In this document: in pieces, positions 7,155 through 18,300 of the stretch | How positions within the stretch are numbered: the stretch's first letter is position 1 | How the letters are laid out: each line of letters begins with the position of its first letter | Origin: Beijerinckiaceae bacterium | GTDB lineage: Bacteria; Pseudomonadota; Alphaproteobacteria; Rhizobiales; Beijerinckiaceae | NCBI GenBank assembly: GCA_947478455.1 | Contig: CANJWR010000024.1 | Span: forward strand, 1 to 37,691 | Direction of reading: 5' to 3' | Length of the DNA: 37,691 nt | Made by a program: the position numbers and the translations under genes | Notes under the pieces: generated by a model | What the model saw: only the letters and a program-made list of their open reading frames with translations | Database searches by the model: none | What the model was told of the DNA's origin: nothing

Positions 7155-8441
7155 ATGGCTGAAAAGCGTTCAATTCTGTTCCTGCAGGGACCACCTTCGG
7201 TTTTCTGGTCCGAACTCGCGGTCGCGCTCGAGACTGAGGGACACAAGACATTCCGCATCAACGTCTGCCCGGCCGATCTGCTTTTCTGGCGAAAGCGCGG
7301 CGCAGTGAACTATCGCGGCCGTTTCGCCGACTGGGGCAAATATCTCGAAGACTTTCTTCGCCGGAACTCCATCACGGATGTCGTCTACTACGCAGACCAG
7401 CAGGCCTATCATCGTGTCGCCGCAGATGTCGCGCGGCGGCTCGACATCAACGCTGTCGCCATTGAGTTCGGCTATCTGCGGCCCGACTGGCTGACTGTCG
7501 AGCGCAACGGAATGGGGGTCTATTCCCACTTCCCAAACGACCCGGCGCAGATTCATGCCATCGCCAAAAATGCGCCCGCGCCCGATCTGCCGGTGCGCTA
7601 TCCATATTCGTTCGGCGCGGAAGCGGTGGCGGAAGTCGTGTTCAATCTGTCGAATGTATTTTTGCGTCCGCTCTATCCGCATTTTAACGCCGACAAATAC
7701 TATCATCCGTTCGTGGACTATCTGAGCTGGGTTCCGCGCACGATGCGGCAATGGAAAGCGCAGCGCGATGCAGCCGGGGTGATCGCCGATTGCAAGGCGC
7801 AGAAGTGGCCGTTCTTCATGCTCGCCATGCAATTGCAGAGCGATTATCAAATCCGCCGTAATTCGCAGTACGGGCATTTGTCCGGCATGCTCGACGAGGT
7901 AATTGGTTCATTCGCCCGCCATGCGTCGCCCGATGCGAGGCTCGTGGCGAAACTGCATCCGCTCGACAATGGCCGCGAGAACTGGCCGCGCGTCCTGCGC
8001 GACGTTGCGCAGCGCCACGGAGTCGCGGATCGAGTGCTGATCATCGACGGCGGCGATGTGGCGGATATTCTGCCGCACGCCAAAGGCTGCGTGCTGGTGA
8101 ATTCGACGGTCGGTCTTTATGCGATCCGCGCGCGCTGTCCGACGAAAGTGCTTGGCATCGCGGTGTTCGACATTCCGGGCCTGACACATCAGGGAACGCT
8201 TGATGATTTCTGGCCTGCGCCCGAGCCCGTGGATGCAGAACTGGCGGAAGATTTCGTCAAGGCGCTCGCCGTCACCATTCAGGTGAAGGGCTCGTTCTAT
8301 GATCCTGCCGGACGCCATGCGGCGCAGGCCGAGATCGTGCGTCGCATCGCATCGGGCACGGTCAATGAGCCCGGCGCCTTCGTATCGCCTCCCCCGCGCA
8401 TTGAACATGCGCGCAGGATTGGTGTTCCGCTCGACGCATAG
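7155..8441 (+). CDS. rkpJ: Capsule polysaccharide biosynthesis/export protein, KpsS/RkpJ-like
   Basis: The 428-residue protein fits the capsule polysaccharide synthesis family that includes KpsS and RkpJ. It opens with SILFLQGPPSVFWSELA, continues with the family stretch GYLRPDWLTVERNGMG (about 120-135), and has a C-terminal KLHPLDNG...VLVNSTVGLYAI region, as in KpsC/KpsS-type retaining Kdo transferases. KpsS adds the first Kdo to the lyso-phosphatidylglycerol carrier of group 2 capsules. The start is ATG 7155; the frame is open further upstream, but that extension overlaps the divergent rkpH gene antisense and has no family similarity. No KpsC, KpsMT or KpsDE genes lie in this window. It is followed 53 bases later by the hydrolase gene on the same strand. 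Confidence 0.88.
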   Translation: MAEKRSILFLQGPPSVFWSELAVALETEGHKTFRINVCPADLLFWRKRGAVNYRGRFADWGKYLEDFLRRNSITDVVYYADQQAYHRVAADVARRLDINAVAIEFGYLRPDWLTVERNGMGVYSHFPNDPAQIHAIAKNAPAPDLPVRYPYSFGAEAVAEVVFNLSNVFLRPLYPHFNADKYYHPFVDYLSWVPRTMRQWKAQRDAAGVIADCKAQKWPFFMLAMQLQSDYQIRRNSQYGHLSGMLDEVIGSFARHASPDARLVAKLHPLDNGRENWPRVLRDVAQRHGVADRVLIIDGGDVADILPHAKGCVLVNSTVGLYAIRARCPTKVLGIAVFDIPGLTHQGTLDDFWPAPEPVDAELAEDFVKALAVTIQVKGSFYDPAGRHAAQAEIVRRIASGTVNEPGAFVSPPPRIEHARRIGVPLDA

Positions 8442-8494
8442 GCTTACATTTCCAGCGCAGCGGTCTATCTTCGACGCCGGAGGAGCTGCAGCAA

Positions 8495-9604
8495 ATGACC
8501 CGGCAAAACATTCTGACCATCGATCGACTGATCGATCATGTCTCGACCGTGCCGGCGATTGCGGGTCAGCATATCAATCTGTTCGTACGCGAACGCATCG
8601 ACGCAAATGTGCTGGAAAAGACGGACGGCAGGGCGACGCCCGGTTCTGTCGTCCTGTTCGTGCACGGCGGCTATTCGCCCTCGACGCTCGCCTTCGATGT
8701 GCAATATCGCAACTATAGCTGGATGGAGCATCTCGCCCGAGCGGGTTTCGACGTTTTCTGCATGGATATGACCGGCTACGGTCGCTCATCGCATCCGATG
8801 ATGGACGATCCGCGCAATCTCGATCCGAAGCAGCAGGGCCTGCTGATTCCGAGAAATCTTCACGAGCCCTGCGCAAATCCGTATCCGTTTCAACTGGTCA
8901 ACAGCGACTCGGAAACAGCAGACATCAAGGCCGTGGTTGATTTCATTTGTCGCTTGCGCGGCGTCGATCAGATCAATCTCATCGGGTGGTCGGGCGGCGG
9001 AATTCGAACCGGCACGTTCACAGTGCGGCATCCCGAACTCGTTGCGAAGCTCATCATTCTGGCGTCGTCGAATTACAGACGCGACAATCCCGATGTTGCG
9101 CCAGAACTGCCGAAGCCCGGCGCTCCGATGACGATGCAGACGCGCGAAGTCGGCATCGCCAAACGCTGGACGTCTCTGGCTGTTGCGGAGGATCAGATCG
9201 AGCCGGGATTTCCCGATCACATCTGGAACCTCAATGCCGATTGCGATCCGGTTGGCGCCACATGGGGACCGGGCGGGTTGCGGGCGCCGACGCGCACCTA
9301 CTGGGGCTGGAATGCAAAAGCGGCAGCCATCATCCACGCCCCGGTGCTGATCATGTCGGGCGAACAGGATGATTTATTCAACGCCAATGTGCAGCTTTTC
9401 GACGACCTCGGCTCATCGCAAAAGGCGTTTCTGGGCATCGCGCATGCGACGCATTTTGTAGCTTGGGAAAAGCAGCGGCGCGTGCTGCACGAAGCCTCGC
9501 TCGCATGGCTGCGCGACACTCGTTTGCCATGCGGCGATCGAGGTTGGTTTCGGGCGAACGGGGCTGGACAAATCGCACCGGCGCAAAGGTCGCAGCATCC
9601 TTGA
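8495..9604 (+). CDS. Alpha/beta hydrolase
   Basis: The protein has 369 residues. The alpha/beta-hydrolase fold is shown by the oxyanion-hole region LFVHGGY (54-60), the turn DMTGYGRSS (91-99), the nucleophile elbow GWSGGG with Ser166, an acid at Asp292/293 in SGEQDDLF, and His in AHATHF (317 or 320). A cap-like insertion lies between about 195 and 270. The last ~25 residues after WLRDTR are polar and outside the normal fold. GGAGGAG lies nine bases before the ATG. The substrate is unknown: an esterase or thioesterase acting on the acyl product of the neighbouring synthase, which lacks a thioesterase domain, is possible but not shown. It ends seven bases before the end of the convergent glycosyltransferase gene. 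Confidence 0.85.
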   Translation: MTRQNILTIDRLIDHVSTVPAIAGQHINLFVRERIDANVLEKTDGRATPGSVVLFVHGGYSPSTLAFDVQYRNYSWMEHLARAGFDVFCMDMTGYGRSSHPMMDDPRNLDPKQQGLLIPRNLHEPCANPYPFQLVNSDSETADIKAVVDFICRLRGVDQINLIGWSGGGIRTGTFTVRHPELVAKLIILASSNYRRDNPDVAPELPKPGAPMTMQTREVGIAKRWTSLAVAEDQIEPGFPDHIWNLNADCDPVGATWGPGGLRAPTRTYWGWNAKAAAIIHAPVLIMSGEQDDLFNANVQLFDDLGSSQKAFLGIAHATHFVAWEKQRRVLHEASLAWLRDTRLPCGDRGWFRANGAGQIAPAQRSQHP

Positions 9605-9610
9605 GGCGCT

Positions 9611-10906
9611 TTACTGGATCGAGAGAAGTATCTCTTCGACTTCCTTCATGTATTGGGGCCACGTCTTCGGCTTGAAGCTGGCGATCTTTTCGCGCAAGGC
9701 CAGATAGACCGCATTGTCGTCGATCATCGCCTCGATCTGGCGCAGCCACGCCGGCCCATCGGTCGGATCGAGAAAAATCCCGTACTCGCCGGCGGCCTCG
9801 CGATGCGCGGCAATATCCGACAGCACAGCAGGTGTGCCGGTTGTCAGCGCTTCTACGGGGGGCAAACCGAAACCTTCCGCAAAGGACGGCATCAAGAGCG
9901 CACGTGCACCAGACATTACGCTGCGCAGCGCGGGAGTCGAGAGTCCGCTCGCCAGGTGCACGTGATCGCGCAAGGCGTCGCACTTGCGCAGATAGTACAT
10001 GATGGGTTCCGACGACCAGCCGGGCGGGCCGGCAATGACCAGTACCGGAGCGTCCTTGCCGCGCTTGCGGACGAGTTCGCGCCACAACTGCAACAGCAGC
10101 ATGTGGTTCTTTCGCGGCTCTACAGCGCCGCAAATCACGAAATAGGGCCTCGCCGCAAGGTCGGGATCAGGCGCCATCGGGGTGATGAAGGCGTCGCTGA
10201 TCGGCAACGTCACCGGATAGATCGGGATTTCGCGAGCGCCGCGACGGCGCAGTTCTTCGAGTGTGGCCTGCTTGGTCGCCTCGCTGGGAACGATCAGCGC
10301 ATTCGCATAGCGGATCACGGCTTCCATAACCGCGTGATGCGAATTGTAGGTGCTAGGCGCGACTAACTCCGGCGTCTCCAGCGGAATAACGTCATGCACC
10401 ATGAAGACCGAGACGATGTCGGGGCGCTTGTCGAGCCAGGACAGAAAGCGCGGAACACTCAGGCCATAATGGCCGACGTTCAAGTAAATCGAATTGAGCG
10501 GCAAGCCGAGCGTCGTGCCGCCGAACGACCAGGGTCCGCGCGACAACAAATCGACAAAGCGAGCGGCACCACGAAGCTTCGTCATCATGCGCGACGACGG
10601 CCGCTTGTAGGCAAGCGGGCTGGACGGATCAGCCAGAAATCTCTTCAGCCGCGCGTAGGCAGGATCGTGATCGCGATCCATAGTCTCGCGCCAGAAAAAG
10701 TCGAGACGCTCCAGACCATGCACGAGCTTCTTGCGTCCGAACCAGCGCATGCCCCACATCATCGGCGCGATGCCGACAAAGTCCGTTGGCCAGTCGTGAT
10801 AGAGCGACGCCGCATAGCCGAAGTCGATGCGGTCGATGCCGCGCGGCGTTGATGCGAAAGGTCCGAGCATCAGCCGGACCATGTCGTAGGCAATCGGTCT
10901 CGTCAT
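9611..10906 (-). CDS. GT4-family glycosyltransferase (GT-B fold)
   Basis: This 431-residue protein shows a GT4 donor-binding domain: YFVICGAVEPRKNH (about 255-268), VLVIAGPPGW (288-297) and the EX7E motif FAEGFGLPPVE with E344 and E352, followed by SDIAAHREAAGEYGIFLDP. The N-terminal half has PRGIDRIDFGYA, seen in bacterial GT4 enzymes acting on exopolysaccharide or lipid-linked acceptors. It should be cytoplasmic and peripheral to the membrane. I chose ATG 10906; a longer frame would overlap the upstream gene without adding conserved sequence. It starts 34 bases after the rkpG-like stop and is probably cotranscribed with rkpA-rkpG. Its context suggests it adds a sugar to the lipid made by that pair, or works on the capsule. 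Donor and acceptor are unknown. Confidence 0.88.
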   Translation of the reverse strand: MTRPIAYDMVRLMLGPFASTPRGIDRIDFGYAASLYHDWPTDFVGIAPMMWGMRWFGRKKLVHGLERLDFFWRETMDRDHDPAYARLKRFLADPSSPLAYKRPSSRMMTKLRGAARFVDLLSRGPWSFGGTTLGLPLNSIYLNVGHYGLSVPRFLSWLDKRPDIVSVFMVHDVIPLETPELVAPSTYNSHHAVMEAVIRYANALIVPSEATKQATLEELRRRGAREIPIYPVTLPISDAFITPMAPDPDLAARPYFVICGAVEPRKNHMLLLQLWRELVRKRGKDAPVLVIAGPPGWSSEPIMYYLRKCDALRDHVHLASGLSTPALRSVMSGARALLMPSFAEGFGLPPVEALTTGTPAVLSDIAAHREAAGEYGIFLDPTDGPAWLRQIEAMIDDNAVYLALREKIASFKPKTWPQYMKEVEEILLSIQ

Positions 10907-10940
10907 TGAGCCCGCATACCCGAAAATTGGCGGCCGCGCA

Positions 10941-12308
10941 TCACCGCTTGAGGAGGCGGTTGGCAGTGCCGACCGCGAGTCCCGCAGCTTCCAGCGCTGA
11001 CAATTCTTCCTGCGTGGCCTGCACGGCTGCTTCAATCTGCTCCGGCGTATGACTGGCTGAGATGAAGAAGCGCAGACGCGCGGACTTTTCCGGCACGCCG
11101 GGCGGAATAATCGGGAAGGCGTTCACGCCGCGTTTCAGCAGCCGGTCCGCCAGAATGACGGTGCGCAGCGTATCGCCGACAATGATCGGCGTGACCGCAT
11201 AACCCCAACTGGAGCCTACATCGAGACCGGCGGCGCGGGCTTTATCGAGAAACAGCTTTCCGTTGGCCTGCAGCTTTGCGACGCGCTCCGGTTCGCGGCG
11301 CATGATATCGAGCGCAACGATAGACGCGACCGTTGCGGGGCCCGGCATTCCGACGCTGTACACAAGTCCGTTGGCTGCAAATTTCAGATAGTCAATCACC
11401 GCATGATTGCCGGCCACATAGCCGCCGCAACTCACCAGCGTCTTCGACAACGTACCGAGCCAGAGATCGACGCGGCGCGGATCGACGCCCTGCATTTCCC
11501 AGATCCCCTTGCCGGTCTTGCCGAGCACTCCGATTGAATGCGCCTCATCGACCAGCAGCCATGCGCCCCAACGCTCCTTGATCTCGACGAGACGCGCCAG
11601 ATCAGGGCCGTCGCCGTCCATCGAATAGAGACCCTCCGCGACGATGAGTACGCGCTCGAAGGAATCGCGCGAACTCTCAAGAATCGATTCGAGAACATCG
11701 AGGTCGTTGTGCGGGAATACACGTCGCGCTGAGCCCGAAAGCTGCGTGCCTACCATGATGCAATTGTGGATCAGCGCATCGTGGATAACGAGGTCTTTCG
11801 AACCTACGAGCGCCGCAATCGCCGTGACGGCCGTCGCGTGGCCGCTGACAAAAACGACCGAATCCTCGGCCTGATAGACGTCCGCGATGCTGCGCTCCAG
11901 ATCGCGATGGAACTTGCGCTCGCCCGCTGTTATGCGGCTGGCGGACACGCTGGTGCCCCATTCGGCAGCTGCTCGCGAAACAGCTTCGGTAATCTCCGGG
12001 TGACCGTTCAGACCGAGATAGTCATACGATGCAAAATTGACGACGTGCTGATTGCCGATCTGGCTTTCGGCGCCAGCCTTCGCGTCGTGCTGGCGATAAA
12101 AAGGATTGGAAATTCCCAGAACGTCGGCTGCGGCTCGCTGCGTCTTGAAAATCTGGAACGCCGGCAGGCTTTCAAAAGACGTGTCCCAGGTTTTCGTCGC
12201 AACAGGTTTCAGTGCCTTGGCAGGTTCCGACGTGCGGACATTCGCGCGCAAACTTTGCAGCAGCGCGGACTTGTCCGACGCCGATAGACGATCCGTGCGA
12301 CGGCTCAT
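10941..12308 (-). CDS. rkpG: PLP-dependent alpha-oxoamine synthase (AONS/SPT family), RkpG-like
   Basis: The protein has 455 residues. Alpha-oxoamine synthases condense an amino acid with an acyl thioester, losing CO2, to give an alpha-amino ketone; relatives are BioF, KBL, serine palmitoyltransferase and fungal Fum8. Visible elements are the NFASYDYLGL entry (91-100), the GTSVSASRITAGE stretch (118-130), the PLP-stacking region with VFVSGHATA, DEAHSIG with Asp254 and His257, and the Schiff-base lysine 289 in GTLSKTL. An extra N-terminal region of about 60 residues precedes the core and is absent from BioF. The ATG overlaps the stop of the synthase gene by four bases (ATGA, 12305-12308), with AGAGG five bases upstream, so translation is coupled and acyl transfer straight from the synthase ACP is likely. 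The amino-acid substrate cannot be read from the sequence. Confidence 0.9.
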   Translation of the reverse strand: MSRRTDRLSASDKSALLQSLRANVRTSEPAKALKPVATKTWDTSFESLPAFQIFKTQRAAADVLGISNPFYRQHDAKAGAESQIGNQHVVNFASYDYLGLNGHPEITEAVSRAAAEWGTSVSASRITAGERKFHRDLERSIADVYQAEDSVVFVSGHATAVTAIAALVGSKDLVIHDALIHNCIMVGTQLSGSARRVFPHNDLDVLESILESSRDSFERVLIVAEGLYSMDGDGPDLARLVEIKERWGAWLLVDEAHSIGVLGKTGKGIWEMQGVDPRRVDLWLGTLSKTLVSCGGYVAGNHAVIDYLKFAANGLVYSVGMPGPATVASIVALDIMRREPERVAKLQANGKLFLDKARAAGLDVGSSWGYAVTPIIVGDTLRTVILADRLLKRGVNAFPIIPPGVPEKSARLRFFISASHTPEQIEAAVQATQEELSALEAAGLAVGTANRLLKR

Positions 12309-15300
12309 TGCAGCCTCTTGACTGAACGACGCTGCTCGCCAATCGCTTCAGCAACCGCTGCAAGATTGTCGGCGTCAACATCGTCCGTGGTGTGCTTCTC
12401 GTACAGGCCGCGCTCGATTGTAGCTCCGCTGGCCTCGCCTGCCGCATCTGCGGTTGCATCGGCTGCGGGACGAATGTTGGCAATCATGCGGCCGGCAAGA
12501 TCGGTCAGGTTCGTAACCGATGTAATGGCGATCAGCGGCAGTTCAACGCCGAAGCGCTTCTCAATATCCATCCGGAGTTCGAGACCCATCAGCGAATCCA
12601 TGCCGAGTTCCGACAAAGGCCGATGAATATCGAGTTCTTCCGACGAGAGACGCAGGATGCGGCCCACTTCGACGGCAAGCAATTCTGCAACCTTCACGCG
12701 GGCCTCAACTTCGCTGAGGCCATCGATCAGTTTGAGAATGTCGACGCCCTCGCCGACATCGGCGTCGCCGCGGTTTCGGAAGACGCGCGCGAAGGCCGGC
12801 GTCTGCAACAGCTTCATGTCGCGCATGGCGCCGCCGGGATGAATGTCGGCGAAATAATGCGTAGCTTCGCCGTTTTGATTGACCAGCATGTGGCCCAGTT
12901 GGTCGAGCGCATCGCGCGAAGCAATACCCACGACGCCGGTGGCGCGCGCCAGTTTCTTGGCCGTTTCTCCATCGCGGGCGAGTACGCCCGCGTCGGAAAT
13001 TGCGCCCCACGCGACCGCGAGAGCCGGCAGGCCCTCCGAACGGCGCTTGCGGGCAAGGCCCTGCAGATAGCCGTTAGCCGCCACGTAAGCACTCTGGCCG
13101 GGACTGCCGATGAGCGTCGTAGCCGACGAATAGACGACAAAATAGTCGAGCTTCAGGTTCCGCGTGGCGCGATCAAGCTGGATCGCTCCGCCGACCTTGG
13201 GGGACAGAACCTTGTGGACCATGTCGTCATCGATGCCCGACATCAGGCGATCTTCCAGCACCATCGCGGTGTGGATGACCCCAGCCAGCTTGCCGTAGCG
13301 CGACAGGATGCGACCGATCATGGCGTCCACCGACCTGGTGTCGGTTACATCGACCTGTTCAATTTCGAGCCTTGCGCCCGTTGCGCGGATCGCGGCGGCC
13401 CGAACTTCGAGAGCCCCAGACAGCGCGCCCTTGCGGGACGCCACGATAATGTTCTGCGCGCCCTGCTCAGCCAGCCATGCGGCGGCTTCAAAGCCGAATC
13501 CACCAGTGCCGCCGACAACCAGATGCACGCCCGCGCCGGGCTTGAAACGCGCCTGACCATTGGCGAGTGGAACCGGACGACGCGGCGGCGCGATGAGAAT
13601 CTTGCCGACATGGCCGGCGCTCTGCATCAACCGGAACGCCGACGGCACGTCCTCGGCTTCAAATACACGGTACGGGAGCGGCGTGAGATTGCCGTCCTCA
13701 AAAGCGCGTTCCAGTTCGCGCATCAGGCGATCAGCCGTATCCGGGTCCGCCAGCAACAACTGATCGATATCGACGCCGAAATAGCTGAGGTTGCGACGGA
13801 AAGGCCGCAGGCCCATCCAGGTGTTCTCGACATAGTCGCGCTTGCCAAGTTCCACAAAGCGTCCGAACGGCTTCAGGCACTTGACGCTGGCCAGCATGGC
13901 CTCGCCGTAAAGCGAGTTCAGCACAATATCGACGCCGCCGAGTTCGCGTTTCACATCTTCGGCGAAAGTGAGTGAGCGGGAATCGAAAATCTTGTCCGCG
14001 CCGAACAGTTCGACCAGCGCGCGTTTGTCAGGCGACCCGACGGTCGCGACGATCTTGGCTCCCTTCCAGCGGGCAATCTGCATGGCAGCGAGGCCGACGC
14101 CACCGGCTGCACCGTGGATCAGCACCCATTCGCCGCGCTTGATGCGGGCGACCTCGATCAACGAATACCAGGCGGTGAGGAACGCCACCGGCACGGTTGC
14201 GGCCGCTTCAATCGGCAGACGATCCGGCACCGGCACGAAGACGCGACGATCCGCCGTCACATAGGTCGCAAAAGCCTTGGCCGCAAAGCCCATGACGCGC
14301 GAACCCGGCTGCAGGTCACGCACCTTTTCGCCGACGCGCACGACACGGCCCGAACATTCGAAGCCCAGAACGGCTCCCGCAAGGCCGGCATCCAGAACGT
14401 CGTCATCCAGCAGGCCCATCGACATCATGACATCGCGGAAGTTCAGACCGGCTGCGGCGACTTCCACTTCGACTTCGTTCGGGCCGGGCGCAACACGCTC
14501 GATGCCCGACCAGATGAATTGCGAAAGGGCCCCCTTGTGAGGAAGTTCCAGCACTGCGGCAGGCGCATGTTTGGTCTTGTCCGCATCAGCGCTGCGGCCG
14601 CGACCGACGCGATGAGCCCACAGACCAGACGCATCAACCAGCAGCTCTGCTTCAGCGCCCGGAGCATCAAGCAAACCGGTCAAGCGCTCCGCTGCCTCGG
14701 TGGCCGACAGGTCGCCGGCAATATCGATGAGCCGAATATCGACTTCCGGATATTCGTTCATCGCCACGCGGGCGAAAGACCAGATGGCTTCAGCGACAGG
14801 ATCAACCGCATGCGCGTTGGCCTCAAGCCCGCGCACCACAATCCATAGCGCAATATGATTTCCGCAGCCGCGCGCCGCCTCGACGATAGAGGTAATTTCC
14901 GCGATGCGATGTTCGAGACGGGACTGATCGTCTCCGTCGCGTTCGACGCCTGTAACATCGGCGACATCGATGCGTTTTCCGCGCGTTTCAGCGCCCAGAA
15001 TCGTCCGCCAGGCCTGGCGACGATTTTCATCCGGCGTCGCACCCGCATAGCTGCGCACAGAACGACCGGCGGCGCGCGCCTTCTGCAGCAACTGCGTAAC
15101 GAACGCATTTTCCGAAGGCGTGCCATTTGCGGCAATCACCAGCGGAGGATGCTCACCGACCGTTGTGTCAGCTGCCTGAGCAGGCGTTGCGACGAGAATT
15201 GTGCCGACGCCGTCGCCGCCCTCAATGGTCTGAATATCGCGATAGCCGGCGCTGACGAGAGCGCGGCGCGTATCCTCAATTCCCGGCAGACGACCGACCG

Positions 15301-18300
15301 GGAAATGCGGGTCCAGCGTTCGTGAGAACCAGCCTTCCGTCAGACCCAGCAGAACGTCGAACACCGGATCGGCCGGCGGCTGCAGAACGACAAGCGCCGC
15401 ATTCGGCGCAAGACGAGCCGAGACTGCGCTGCCGAATGCGGCGTCGCTGCCAAACAGAGAGTCCGAAGTCATTGCCAGCGCGAGATTGAAGACCGGTCCT
15501 GCCGCAGCATCGGGGCCTAATTCTAGGAATTCAACGCCATTATCAGCGCCGATGCGCGCCGCAATATGATCGAGGCGCTTGTGATCGGCGCTTGCGACCG
15601 TAACCTTGACGCGACGATCATGAATGAACGGCCGCAACATGCGGATAATGCCGAGGCAGCCGGGTTCGAGCACGACCACGTTAACCGGATCGGGCTTCAT
15701 GGCGGTTTCGGTCGTCTCAATAATCGAAGCCGCGCGTTCAAGCAGCGGTTCGAACAATAGTGTCGAAGTCTCGAACTGTTCGATCAATTGCTGGCGATAG
15801 GTTGGTGCGTGTCCGGTCGCAATCGCCTTGTCGAGATGCGACAGGACTTTCGCCGCCAACACAAGCTCGACGCTTGAAGCCGGATATTCAGCCGCAAAGG
15901 TCGCGAGAATCGTCGCCGGATCAGGCAAACCACTATCAGCCTCAAGCAGCCAACTATCACCATTTTCCGTCGCCAAACCGGCGCTGGAAAGGCAAACCAG
16001 CAGTGTATTTGTGAGCGGCGCCATGGTCGAAGCAATGGAGCCCTTTTCGACGCTCGCCTCGACTGTTGCGCCTGCAATCCCGATGCGATTGACGAGCACG
16101 TCATGTGCGAGTGAGCGCGCAAAGGCCTCAAGCAACAGCCAGCTGTCGGGGCGCTCGCCCGGCTTCTTGCTGCTCAGCGCCTTTCGGGCGACACTGCGTC
16201 CGTCGAACACGCGATCGAGACGCTCGATGCGTGTGCGCTCGACATGGAAATAGAGCTGATCCGCCGTGCTGCGCGACAGCACGACAGAACGGAACAGACC
16301 GCCGGCCAGCGTGGCGACTATCTGGTCGTCAGCATCATAGAGCGCTATCGACACGGACATTGAATCGTCCGTGCTGCGTTCGAGCACCAGCAATGCGCGG
16401 GAAATCTCGGCGCTGTCGCGATAGACGCGCAACTGGCCGAAGCGAACCGGCAAATAGGTTTTCTTGATGCCCTTCTTGACCGTCATCGTCTGGAAGAGCG
16501 GATGGAAGGCGGCGTCCAGTCCGACAGGAGACAGAACCTGCGCACGGTCGAACAGGCCAGTGGGCATGTCGGTCGGCGCAAAATCAGCGTAGATCACCTT
16601 GTCATTGTAGCGCATGCCGCGCACGCGGCGGAACGACGGGCCATATTCCATGCCGGTTTCGCGGGCGCGGGAATAAATGTCGTCTGCAGTTGCGCCGTCG
16701 AACGGCTTGCCGGGCGGCGCTACGAGATCGTGGACTGCGCCGACAACTTGCACAATGCGGCCACGCGCGTGCAGCGACCACTCATCGCCGGCCAGACGCG
16801 GACGGCTCCAGACCTCGACAAGCTGGGTGTCGTCATGCAGACGCACGGAGATTTCGCGCATGGCGTCGCGCAGCAGAACGAGCGGCGCGAGAATATCGAA
16901 ATCCTCAATGCCGATAGGCCCTTCCGGGAAGGTCTCGCGTGCGACAGCAAGAAGCATTTCGGCAAGGCCTGCGCCCGGCACGACAACTTCGCCGTCGACC
17001 TTGTGGTCGACAAGGTAGGGAACAATATCTGTATCGAGCAGCGTGCGCCATTCGGGCGAACCTTGCGACAAACGCGCGCCAATCAACGGATGTCGCGACT
17101 GGCCGCCGTACAGATTCAGAGCTTCGTTGGTCTCAACCAGATTGTAGGTCTTGTGCTGCCACGGATAGGCCGGCAGCCCTACGCGGCCAAGCGGAGCCGC
17201 GCCGAAAATCTTTTCTTCATCGAGACGCGCGCCCCGGACCAGAGCGCGACCGACGATGGCGCGGATTGGATCGAACCCGGCAGCATCCTTCTCGTCGAGC
17301 GTCTGGATGTAGTCGCCGCGAATGCCGGCGTCTTTCATCGTGTCGTTCAGATTGGCGCGCAGAATCGGGCGAGCGCCAATTTCGATGAAAAGCGTTGCGC
17401 CCTTCGCGGTTGCGGCTTCGATCGCCGAGCGGAATTTTACCTGCTCGCGAACGTTGCGCCACCAATATTCGCCATCGAGCAATTTGCCGTCGAGCACGTC
17501 ACCGGTGACGCTCGAAATAAAGTCGATGGACGACTTCTTCGGCTTCAGACCTGCGAGCGACTGCAACAGTGCTTCGTGCAGCGGATCGAGCAGCGGGCTA
17601 TGGAACGGATAGTCGAGATCAAGGACGCGGATCGCAATACGACGCTTGCGGCCCGCCTTTGCGGCCTCCTGGATCGATGCTTCAGGTCCGGAAAGAGTAA
17701 CCGATGAGGCGCTGTTTTCGGCAGCAATTTCCACATCGCCGAGAGCAAGGTCACGCAGGAACTGGCGCGTATCGGAGACGCCACTGTTGGTGGCGGCCAT
17801 CTTGCCAAGGCCGCGCACCTTTTCCTGCTGCTCGCTGCGGTTGACGATCAGACGAACGGCATCGGCGAGCGTTAACGCGCCGGCCGCTTCCGCCGCCGCA
17901 ACTTCACCGACGCTGTGACCAAACACCATTGCGGGCTTGAGTCCGTATTCGGCGAGCGCTGCTGTGACAGACGACTGGATCGCAAACAGAAGCGGCTGCG
18001 CCACCGACGTCTTAGGCAGGCGCTCGGCCAGTTCCGGATCGTTGATCGCCTCAACGAGCGACCAACCGGCGAGCGGCTTGAAGATGGCGTCGATCTGCTG
18101 CATCCGCTTGCGAAAAGCGGGATTGTTGGCATAGGCGGCGCGACCCATTCCGGGCCATTGTGCGCCGTTGCCAGAAAACACGAACGCAACTACGGGCGCG
18201 GCCGAGGGCGCAGTGCCGGAGGTTACGCTTCTGGTGTCTTTCGTATCGGCGAAAGCACGCAGTTCCTCGATCATCGCTCCCGCATCGGCTAGCGGCATGG

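Noticed and set aside
12392-13975. Long plus-strand open frame (527 codons) opposite the PKS
   Set aside because: It is antisense to the KR-ACP part of the synthase, has no recognisable domain and a biased composition rich in Arg, His and Ala. It is a by-product of GC-rich coding on the other strand.
16502-17707. Plus-strand open frame (401 codons) opposite the DH/AT region
   Set aside because: It is antisense to conserved PKS domains, has no family features and no ribosome-binding site.
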